From the NCBI GenBank assembly GCA_964019425.1, contig OZ025797.1, positions 1,338,277 to 1,402,276 of the forward strand: a stretch of DNA of 64,000 bases, written 5' to 3'. Source of the stretch: Flectonema sp. DT1601. Taxonomy: Eukaryota; Euglenozoa; Diplonemea; Diplonemida; Diplonemidae. The position numbers and the translations under genes were made by a program. The notes under the pieces were generated by a model. That model was not told where the DNA came from. It saw only the letters and a list, made by a program, of their open reading frames with translations, and searched no databases. Shown one piece after another: positions 50,653 to 58,089 of the stretch. The first letter of the stretch is position 1. Each line of letters begins with the position of its first letter.

Positions 50653-51354
50653 ATGTCTAACAAACTTTACAAATACGGCAAGGTACCCACAGCAACCACT
50701 CTGGATGGTTGGGAGAAGCTCATAAAACACGAAATGAAAGCAACTAAGTTGCCCAGAAGTAAAACTCAAACCTACAGGAAGTACTACAATATCAGAGGTA
50801 TCCTGATCAAGGGTATCAAAGATAATTTTGGTTCTGAGGTTGCTGAGGACTTAAAGGCATCTCTCGATTATTCATGGAAGAATTCGAACAAAGTGTTGGA
50901 TCCAGCATCAGTCAGAAGGCAAAAGCAAGACAAAGCAGACTTCGATGATGAGAAGCATGGGTTCCACTCGAAAAGGCGATTCAAAAAGACCAAAAGAGTC
51001 TACAAGGCCAACGACATCATAAGCTTCGAGTTCGATGAACAGACCAAGGATCTCGATGGTGACGATCTACGTAACTTGATTGTGCGTAACCTTAAGAGGA
51101 GTGTATCACCAGATATTACAGCCTTGCTCAACAAAGGCCTCGGTGTGAAGCTCAAGCTGTTCTATAGGTATGAAGTTTCGAGAGAGGGAGATGACGGAGC
51201 CAATCCATTCGAAGCAATCCACTCCTCCAACCATACAGTTACAAACATTGACAGCTTGAATTTCGGAGAAATCTTTGCAACTCCTGTGATACTCATATTG
51301 AACTCGTCTGTAACGCTCCCGCTACCAGAACCTCCCTTGGTCACTGAGAGCTGA
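50653..51354 (+). CDS. 233-aa protein of the fossil element, function unknown
   Basis: ATG at 50,653 (upstream in-frame codons are not ATG). Lys-rich helical N-terminal half (residues 1-100), a basic patch (HSKRRFKKTKRV) near 110-125, then an acidic segment and a beta-rich C-terminus ending in a proline-rich tail. I recognise no domain. The position after an integrase fragment suggests an element structural or DNA-binding protein. Confidence 0.4.
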   Translation: MSNKLYKYGKVPTATTLDGWEKLIKHEMKATKLPRSKTQTYRKYYNIRGILIKGIKDNFGSEVAEDLKASLDYSWKNSNKVLDPASVRRQKQDKADFDDEKHGFHSKRRFKKTKRVYKANDIISFEFDEQTKDLDGDDLRNLIVRNLKRSVSPDITALLNKGLGVKLKLFYRYEVSREGDDGANPFEAIHSSNHTVTNIDSLNFGEIFATPVILILNSSVTLPLPEPPLVTES

Positions 51355-51904
51355 TCCAACCACTGTGAACCATGATCTGATTCTTAATATTTAAAACGAT
51401 TCGCTATTCCAGAGTCGAATGGATGTTCGTCTTTGTACAAGTGCCATTATTTAGCCTGCTCGTCATAAGCGGTCGACATGGTGGTATTTTGCCGTTCATC
51501 CAATCCGATTCGCTATTTTTCTTTTTTTACTACCTCCCACAATACCTTTTTTATCTTAACTACCAATATTCTAATTCCAGAGTTCGACAAAGTACAAACG
51601 AGAGCGAATGCAACACAAATATAATATTCGGTTTGTCGACTCTTACTACTACAGGGTTCGTGCTGTGCTGTAATTGGCTACGCATGCTCTCTTTATTTAT
51701 GTTCTTCTTCAAAACATTTCTTTTTTTGAGTAGTGCTGTAACTGGCTTCTTCTCTTTGTTTTAGCAAATCTTGCATGTACTTAATTACCCTATTTCATCC
51801 TCAGTCTCACATGCATTTCGACTGGTCGGTAGTGGAGTGATGACGGGAAATGTATAGTTTACCTTTGATTTTATAACTTCACATAGGTACTATGAACGAT
51901 GAGA

Positions 51905-51918
51905 GATCCAGTGGGATC
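51905..51918 (+). repeat. small hairpin GATCC-AGTG-GGATC, copy 1
   Basis: Perfect 5-bp stem; the same hairpin with loop AGTT is at 52,793-52,806. Both follow a TAACTTCACAT block, so the pair belongs to a duplicated segment. Confidence 0.6.
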
Positions 51919-52165
51919 ACTCAGGGTCTAGTAGAGACCACCGATGTTGTGCGTTGATAGGCAAGGTGACCAACCTTGACATTCTTTCTTTTCTCTCCTG
52001 TTCTGACAAACACAAAATACACACACAGCTTACAGTGTGTTCTTTGTGTATGTTTTCTTCAGGTGTGAGTAGTTTTTTTGTTCTTGCTTTTCAGGGAGGG
52101 CCTTAGCCAAAAGCTAACAGTCCAAATCTCACCTGGTAATTCAACTCTGCAAGGGTTATTCCAGA

Positions 52166-52576
52166 GAAAGTTTGGTTTGTATCCCCTGGGTGTTTAGCGT
52201 TACCCCCCTTGCGATGCTAGCGCAAGAGTCGAGGTGTTATGTATTCCTCTCCGTTGCGCTACTTTATTTTTATTTTATTTTATTTAATTTGTTAAAAGAA
52301 AACAGGTAACTTTACATGAGCATCGGCTCGAACGGCTCTGGCGAAGCGAGTGAACGAGTCTGATTGCTGAGTATTGTATTCTGTTTTCTTGTTCTTTTTT
52401 TAATTTATTTCAAACAGGGCAACAGGGGGAAAGTTTGGTTTGTATCCCCTGGGTGTTTAGCGTCACCTGTTGAGGTGTAATGTATTCTGTTTACTTCTAT
52501 CCCTTTGGTTTTTTTTTTATTTCAAACAGGACAGCAGGGGGAAAGTTTGTTTCGTACCCCCCGGGCGCTTAGCGTC
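52166..52576 (+). repeat. three imperfect copies of a 35-bp block
   Basis: Starts at about 52,166, 52,429 and 52,541. The second and third are preceded by TTTCAAACAGG and CAGGGG, so the repeated segment is longer than the core. Copies differ at several positions, pointing to an old duplication. Confidence 0.6.
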
Positions 52577-52792
52577 ACCCTCCATGCGATGCTTGCGCAG
52601 GAAGAGCCAAGGGTCGAGAACCCTTGAGATTACCTTTGTTTCTTTTTGTGACTGGATTGCAGTGGCGCAACCCATCACCCCACCTGTTGGTATCTTTTTA
52701 TTTTTTTTATTTAAAGAAAAAAGCAGGCTAAGTCGCCTGAGCTGGCATCGCCAGAATATTTAACTTCACATGGCAATGTCAGCTCGTGAAGG

Positions 52793-52806
52793 GATCCAGT
52801 TGGATC
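52793..52806 (+). repeat. small hairpin GATCC-AGTT-GGATC, copy 2
   Basis: Second member of the pair described at 51,905; stem conserved, loop changed by one base. Confidence 0.6.
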
Positions 52807-52893
52807 AAAGGTTTTCTCCCCCCACTCTATTTATCGTCATTGGTGCGCACCTTCGAACAGGAAGGCCAACATTGACGGAATTTTTTACTTCTC

Positions 52894-52916
52894 TTCCCAA
52901 GGTTGAACCTTGGGAA
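52894..52916. repeat. 23-bp perfect palindrome
   Basis: TTCCCAAGGTT, central G, AACCTTGGGAA: an 11-bp perfect inverted repeat about an odd centre. It could be a dimeric binding site, or an RNA hairpin only if the central bases open. Confidence 0.7.
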
Positions 52917-53362
52917 AAAAACAAACAATAAACACAGTGTAGACAAACACCCGCCGGACATCTGCAGAGCAGCGATCGATGTCGATGTCTTCGTTGTCGA
53001 ACTTCCTGGCGTTTATGTTTTTGTTTTTAACAACAACACAACACCAACTAACAGGTTTGTCTCATTGCCCGTTCTTTCTTGTTTCCCTTTGCCGCCGGAA
53101 GAACGAAGGTCGACGGAGGTCCGAAACATTGCTTGCGATGATGTTCCGGTATGTGTTGCGTCTCTGTTATTTGTTTGTTTCAACTCAATTGGTTCATCTC
53201 AGGTTTTAGAAGTCTTCGTCCTGTTCGATGGGAAGGGCCTGAATCAAAAGTTCACTGCCCCTATTCCTCTCCCAAATTTCTTATTCATATTGAGATCTTG
53301 TCTTCTATGCTCAACTATCAACTCTTTTTATCAGGCAAAAACCACCCCAACAAAAAAAAACT

Positions 53363-53632
53363 ATGGATTCTTCAAGTGGAGTGCATGGTGCTGAGTGGTA
53401 TGGTACACAATTGAATGAGACCATTAAGGAGATTAAGGTAAAAAAGGGGGAGTTGCAGAGTATCGCTGAAAAAGCAGGTGTTACCGATATTGATATTCTC
53501 GAACTTGATCTGGAGACAACCGAGGCACTATCAGACAGAACGAAGAAACTTGCGAAGAAGAAATTCGTTGCATTACAAGAACTGAAGACGAAGGAGACCA
53601 GCTACGTTGAGTTGTTGAAGAAGCCTACTGAG
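53363..53632 (+). CDS. header exon of a divergent CRN/RHS-like gene
   Basis: ATG at 53,363, 28 bases after a pyrimidine tract and CAG (53,334). Ninety codons of charged helical sequence end LLKKPTE, directly before a GTATAC donor, just as the array gene's header ends LKKSSE. The two headers are otherwise weakly alike. The downstream frame at 53,825 is likely part of the same locus, but how it connects is unclear and I do not join them. The locus may be broken. Confidence 0.6.
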
Positions 53633-53720
53633 GTATACCTTTTACTTTTTGTTTATAACGCATTTCGGGGTAAACCCGTCTGAACGGGTCCGACCTTTTT
53701 TTGTATTGGTCACAATACAG
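53633..53720 (+). other. 88-bp conserved intron, second example
   Basis: Same length as the array gene's intron and the same at 83 of 88 positions by my reading. Its hairpin is perfect here (ACCCGT, loop CTGA, ACGGGT). The upstream AG candidate of the array copy is AA here, leaving TACAG as the acceptor. The first ten bases of the next exon (CCCTTCGGAT) are also shared. Confidence 0.75.
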
Positions 53721-53824
53721 CCCTTCGGATCGATTTGTTCAAGAAGACAAGCAAATTTGGTAGAAACCTATGACAAAATTGATTGTTAACAACAAAAAAA
53801 AAAAAGGTCACACCCCAGTTGTTG

Positions 53825-54646
53825 ATGGAAATGCAGACGATGAAGGAAGAAATGCAGAAGATATCGAAGAGAATTGAGTTACCTTGGCGAATACCCAGTT
53901 CAAGAAGAACATCAACAAACTACACAGGTAAGACACATATTTCCATTGTGACTTCAGACTTGTACAAAGATCCAAGAGAAGCAGTTCTTGTGCAAAACGC
54001 GTTGTCAAATTACTGTTGTGGTAGTTTCACGTTGAATGACCAAATCATGCCTGTGGATGTAATGTCAACAGGAGATCTCAACCATTTTTTCGCAGAGGTA
54101 ACCGATGTGATTTGCACCAGTGTCGAAAATGCTCAGCATTGGAGTCAACCATGGCACCTCACGAAGTATAATAAAGATCCCGGATTCACCGAGGAACTAA
54201 AGCTGCATATTCGGTCCTGTCGACTGGACTTTGTGCTGAGTACCGAACCTATTATGGCTTCGGGCTATGTTATGGCACCCCTCGCAGCACTTGAAGTATG
54301 CTGCGGAAACTTAATCTATTGTGGGGTGGAGTCCAGCAACGCTCAGGAAGCTGGTTTCGTTCAGACAGTGTGTGGTTTATGTAGTCTTGTGCTGTCAGCT
54401 GAGAAACCTGAACAGTATCTGTATGGCATCTACTTTACAAAACATACACACAGGTCATTACAGCATGCCAAACTCTGTAAAGCGTGGCTTGGTGATGATG
54501 GGCATCCAAAGTTCTCCCCCGATGGAGAATACCCTATGAAACAAGTACCCAATCTAGTCCGTTTCCTGTTAGGCCTTAGTCAACAGTTTTCTGCAAACCC
54601 AACTCGAAACACATTTGATGATAATGATGTAGACATGAATGAATGA
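53825..54646 (+). CDS. C-terminal part of the divergent CRN/RHS-like locus, function unknown
   Basis: Open frame with first ATG at 53,825, about 273 codons. No Walker A or B is present, so this relative lacks the NTPase. The segment LDFVLSTEP...ALEVCCG (about residues 135-165) followed by YGIYFTKHTHRSLQ resembles in order the array protein's D...QxK core followed by HGLYFTTHTPKLQ. A diverged or inactive nuclease-like domain is therefore possible. The end is acidic (DDNDVDMNE). Effector-type C-terminal domain is the best guess; not certain. Confidence 0.45.
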   Translation: MEMQTMKEEMQKISKRIELPWRIPSSRRTSTNYTGKTHISIVTSDLYKDPREAVLVQNALSNYCCGSFTLNDQIMPVDVMSTGDLNHFFAEVTDVICTSVENAQHWSQPWHLTKYNKDPGFTEELKLHIRSCRLDFVLSTEPIMASGYVMAPLAALEVCCGNLIYCGVESSNAQEAGFVQTVCGLCSLVLSAEKPEQYLYGIYFTKHTHRSLQHAKLCKAWLGDDGHPKFSPDGEYPMKQVPNLVRFLLGLSQQFSANPTRNTFDDNDVDMNE

Positions 54647-55360
54647 AGTCCTCCAACACCATCGTCTTCCTCCCTAAAAAAAGTGTTGATTCATGCAGGC
54701 TGCTAAAAGAAGACTAATATCCTTGAAGCCATTTGCATGGGTCTCAGCTGTTAGACCCTCGTTTTTTTTCCGTCCTAGATATCTTTCCCCCCCGATTTTG
54801 AATAGATTTTCCTCTTCCCATTTTTTAATTTGTTACTTACAAAAACACCATGCCTTGTATCAGTTGCGAATTACAACATCTCTTACTCTTTGCAAAAGAA
54901 AAAAGGGATCCACCAGAAAGAGATTCCATTTGAATTACATAGAAGATTTGAGCAATTTCTCGTATTTCTTGAAGTGATTTTTCGTGATCTGGTGAAGCTT
55001 TGTGCAATCTCGTTTGATTCAACAAATGAGAATGAGACCGTTTGGTTTTCATTTCTTGCTGAGTGATATGGTTATGTGCTGCCCAAATCCTTTGTGGTAC
55101 GTTTCTAAAGCTTTTCGGTAAGCCCACAGTACAATTATAATGCTTTGGGCAACTGGGGGTGAACGATCCTCGGTACTGTTCCGGGGTTTTCTATTTTCTT
55201 TCGTGGAGTGTGGGCATATGGCACATGTGGTCGTATTATAAAGAACTTTTTTGAGCCTTTTGTCGTTGTTCTGTTAGTTTCTGTCCCACCCAGCTCTTAG
55301 GCAGCACCTTACATAGTAGGCCCCAATTTCCTTGGACCCAAAAAATCCCCAATACTGGTA
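54647..55360. other. spacer after the divergent locus
   Basis: AT-rich 3' region without a supported gene; contains the second 205-bp duplicate (55,041-55,245), followed by a stretch unlike copy A up to the octamer-headed repeat. Confidence 0.6.
55041..55245 (+). repeat. 205-bp duplicated segment, copy B
   Basis: Identical by eye to 48,998-49,202. It lies about 395 bp after the divergent effector-like locus and about 115 bp before an octamer-headed repeat. Confidence 0.85.
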
Positions 55361-55713
55361 TTAAACCCGCAAAACCCGCAAACCTGCACTAGAGATACCC
55401 TTCCAGGCTCGCTTCGCTCACGCAAAGTTATTTATTTTTTGTACTTCTGAATTAAACTTGTTTTTCCTTTGCTTAAGTATGCTAAAATGAAAACTATGGT
55501 TAGGTTATAGTGGTGTGAGGCTTATTTCAAGTTACCCATTTTTATGTTTCTGAACAACCTTATTTTACAACTAAGTCACCTCTGTTTTTATTCCCTGTTT
55601 CAGGCTTTTTGGTCTTTCCTTTTTTGGATCTCCAAACAAAAAGTGTCAGCGGGTATCGAAAATTGCAGGTTCGCACATCCAAAACCTGCAAACCCGCAAA
55701 CCAACACTCAGAC
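55361..55713 (+). repeat. octamer-headed dispersed repeat with octamers at both ends
   Basis: The left end has degenerate CCCGCAAA units and CACTAGAGATACCC. The right end (about 55,681-55,713) has octamers again, then CCAACACTCAGACTGG. That right flank is the same sequence that closes the large satellite at 62,811, so satellite and repeat share a common frame. Confidence 0.7.
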
Positions 55714-56019
55714 TGGTAATTGTCCTTCCATGCTTTGCACCTGTCGAAATAATAAAACTTAAAAACTACACACGCACCAATAACAAGCGATTACACTAGA
55801 ACGCACGATTGCAAGAACACCCTGGTTCAAGGTGGCTCGCTGAGGCGGGGTAACTCGAAGTCCGTTTTCGTTGGACTCAGCTCCACCACGGGGTGGAGGG
55901 GTGAGGAGGGTGGGCTTCGAAAACGTGAGTGTGAGAGAAAGAAGTGATCGAGCTGTATAAAGAATTTCTTTTTGAAAAAATAGAAGGCTAAAGAATATAA
56001 AAAATGTCTGTTGTTTTGT
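55714..56019. other. spacer, GC-richer, no gene seen
   Basis: Contains a GGGGTGGAGGGG-type purine-rich patch near 55,890 and no open frame of note. I looked for a tRNA-like fold around 55,830-55,870 and do not find one. Confidence 0.5.
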
Positions 56020-56638
56020 TCATTTTTCCAACTTCGGAATCATACACTTTTCTGTCTGATTCCTTTGATTATTTCTTTCCGCTGCAGACCACCTTATATG
56101 TCCACCCATATAGTAAGGTGGTCTGCAGCTTTGATGGCTTTTAATGTCTGCCCTAAGGCAATCTGCCTCAAGCACATTGATATATGACATGACCTTGAGG
56201 CCATGAAGATCCCACAATATCCAATTCACCGCTATTCCAAACAATAACACCTCCCCACCCTTTGAGTCATCAACAAACAAACCTCTGCAGTCCTACCACT
56301 TTTTCTTTCAGGAAGAATCTTCCTAGTGCGCTGAACCGCCAGAATCCAACTTGAAAGTTCCTTCTTACCGACAAGGGGATGGTAACATGATCCTGCACCT
56401 GTATAGAGCCGTAGTTCAGGCGGTTTGTGATCCTGCGCATGTACTTCAGGGCAAACCAATACTTCTCGCATGTAGAAGGCGGCCCCCCAGCGATTCAAGC
56501 TGTGATGCACTCAAACCTGATAGAACACACGTTGAAATCTTCCTCTTAATCTTAGAACCTAAAGAAACGACCTCATCACAGTGAGAGAACGAAACACCCA
56601 GAAATTCATAATCCTGCGGCAAGTTCACTGTGTCACTG
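56020..56638 (-). mobile_element. tyrosine-recombinase retroelement fossil (RT end and RNase H region), minus strand
   Basis: Minus-strand frames resemble the 58,086-60,794 protein of the whole-looking element: a KRKIS...ASQLESLGGRL block near 56,470-56,570 and an RNase H-like FVDDS...INVLEA block near 56,160-56,275. Only part of the polymerase region is left, broken with several breaks. The similarity is protein-level only, so it is older than the intact element and from a different subfamily. Its upstream end abuts the octamer block where the intact element sits. Confidence 0.6.
56081..56129. repeat. 16-bp perfect inverted repeat inside the fossil
   Basis: GCTGCAGACCACCTTA (56,081-56,096) and its exact complement TAAGGTGGTCTGCAGC (56,114-56,129), with a 17-bp partly paired loop. 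Could be a tiny MITE-like insertion or a fold-back duplication within the retroelement remnant. Confidence 0.7.
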
Positions 56639-56669
56639 GCAAACCCGCAAACCCGCAAACCCGCAAACC
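56639..56669 (+). repeat. octamer (CCCGCAAA) block, left of the element
   Basis: About four units that stop exactly where the retroelement begins. With the 161 units on the other side they were probably one array before insertion. Confidence 0.8.
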
Positions 56670-56856
56670 TAACTACAGCGGGGAACCGGAACTTCGAAGT
56701 ACAGCCGTCAGCATCATTTTCTCGCCATCGTTTGGCGCATCGATACATCCTATCAGAATATATTTCATTTTATTTAGAGCTGTTTAACTCATGTTTACCT
56801 TTCCTTTTCTTTCAGCCGACGGGTTCGACCTATTAAACACTTAAACAAAAAGAAAA
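56670..56856 (+). repeat. split direct repeat A1
   Basis: 187 bp, TAACTACAGCGGGG to AACAAAAAGAAAA, matched by A2 at 61,056-61,242. Contains a pyrimidine tract and CAG ending at 56,815 and runs up to the ORF1 ATG, so it holds the promoter or leader. Confidence 0.85.
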
Positions 56857-58089
56857 ATGGGTGATACTTATGACTTCGAATTTCCTAACTCATTAGTTAC
56901 GCTATGGGGAAATACCGGTGAGGAACTGCTACCGAGAAGACACATAAATATGCCAGATGTATTGGGTCGGATCCCATGGGCTGATTGGACAAGTGAAGCA
57001 GGCAAAATGATGATGATAATGGTGCTTGCAAGGTGCCTTGGGTGTGATAGAGAAGTAATTCAAGGTATTTCACCGAGAAAGATTGCAATATTAATTGACG
57101 CGCTGCGAGGTCGGAATAATTTAATTGTTGATAGCATCGCCGAAGCTGTACAGAACGGGACACTAGCAAGCCTTTCTGGGATGCCTCAAGATCCGTTTAG
57201 AAAAGTTGAAGCGATTGTAACGACAGTTGCAAATAGACAAAGCCAGCAAGACGAGAATCTCACAGGACTGTATCGTAGTACCGCTCAAGAATTTGCGAAG
57301 CATGAAGGAGCGATCCGTGCAGTAAGTAGCGAAGCAGCAAATGCCACGGCCGCCGCGACAACAGCTGTTAAAAGTACCAATGATAGACAAGATTCGCTCG
57401 AGTCACGAACGGATGCTTTCGCAACAGATGTACTGAATAGGCTGAACAGGCAGTCAAAGCTTATTGAGGAGCAGCAGGAAATGATCTCTAAGCAAGATAA
57501 ACAAATTGCAAACTTGATGCGGGCGTCGTACAGATACGTCCACCCAATGAGCGCGCAACCGGCGCCTCGCACGACTGCACCTGAACAGCCGGAGCCAAGG
57601 GCTCGGTATGAAGAACCGACTTCCGCTGAAGAAACAAGAATTCACAATCCAGTCTCGCATACTGTCCGTTCCGTTGCGGAAGACCCTGATAGGTGGATGG
57701 AGTACGCAGATGCCAGTAACTTCCAACTGACGGAATTAATTCGAGAGTTGCGAACATGGGTTCCTAGCAAGAAAGGGGATCTGCAAGATGGGATGGAGGC
57801 GGTGATCGGTGCGATCGAAGTCATCTTGCATCCGGAACGGGACGCTGAAGACGCTGTGCTTGCCCTTGCCGACAGCTTGCAGGTATTAAGGTGTAAGGCA
57901 AGGGATGGATGGAAGGCGGCTGAAGCTTTTAAAGGTGAACTCTGGAGGGAACAGAATGTTGCCCCACGTTATGCGAAAGCATGGCGGGCGTCTAGCACAG
58001 CTAAGGTGAAGTCAAACTACGCTGCGCGGAAAGAAGTCTCTAGAGGTTCAAAAAACGAAGCTTCAAAGGGCGGCAGGTCCCATCAATGA
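56857..58089 (+). CDS. ORF1 (Gag-like) of the VIPER/Ngaro-like element
   Basis: 410 aa. The N-terminal globular part (1-100) contains a VLARCLGC...ISPRKIAILIDAL block. A long alanine/glutamine-rich coiled coil follows (about 130-225), then a proline-rich linker and a basic C-terminus (KSNYAARKEVSRG). The position and coiled coil fit the ORF1/Gag of these elements. The partial frame at 63,031 shares the N-terminal block. Its stop overlaps the next ATG (ATGA at 58,086). Confidence 0.65.
   Translation: MGDTYDFEFPNSLVTLWGNTGEELLPRRHINMPDVLGRIPWADWTSEAGKMMMIMVLARCLGCDREVIQGISPRKIAILIDALRGRNNLIVDSIAEAVQNGTLASLSGMPQDPFRKVEAIVTTVANRQSQQDENLTGLYRSTAQEFAKHEGAIRAVSSEAANATAAATTAVKSTNDRQDSLESRTDAFATDVLNRLNRQSKLIEEQQEMISKQDKQIANLMRASYRYVHPMSAQPAPRTTAPEQPEPRARYEEPTSAEETRIHNPVSHTVRSVAEDPDRWMEYADASNFQLTELIRELRTWVPSKKGDLQDGMEAVIGAIEVILHPERDAEDAVLALADSLQVLRCKARDGWKAAEAFKGELWREQNVAPRYAKAWRASSTAKVKSNYAARKEVSRGSKNEASKGGRSHQ

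Larger units (their letters stand above)
49690..51354 (+). mobile_element. Polinton/Maverick-like fossil fragment
   Basis: Parts in order are an integrase C-terminal region (about 49,720-50,248), a 76-aa zinc-finger-like frame and a 233-aa frame. The integrase part has the YNRTPHRTL helix end and a GDDVRRR...FDKG...W SH3-like domain, typical of Polinton or Ginger integrases. The closely packed frames, two with TATA-like boxes just upstream, fit a virus-like element. No polymerase, ATPase or capsid gene is present and no terminal repeats are seen. It is an incomplete remnant, broken with at least one or two breaks in the integrase part. Age is unclear; the two downstream frames are still open. 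A gypsy-type source is the alternative. Confidence 0.45.
51355..53334. other. 2-kb non-coding region with imperfect repeats and hairpins
   Basis: No gene is supported. Three imperfect copies of a GAAAGTTTGGTTTGTAT-CCCCTGGG-TGTTTAGCGT block lie at about 52,166, 52,429 and 52,541. Two copies of a TAACTTCACAT...GATCC hairpin block lie at about 51,886 and 52,770. A 23-bp palindrome lies at 52,894. The region ends in a pyrimidine tract and CAG at 53,334, before the relative of the array gene, so part of it may be that gene's promoter and leader. Confidence 0.5.

Noticed and set aside
51423-51764. 113-aa hydrophobic protein
   Set aside because: Phe/Leu-rich frame over T-rich DNA, no family, and no leader signal; likely chance.
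52903-53394. 163-aa frame before the divergent effector-like gene
   Set aside because: It runs through the pyrimidine tract and acceptor of the next gene, starts in a palindrome, and has no recognisable domain.
55820-55880. tRNA-like fold
   Set aside because: A GGTTCAAGG-like string resembles a B box but no acceptor stem, anticodon arm or A box could be placed.
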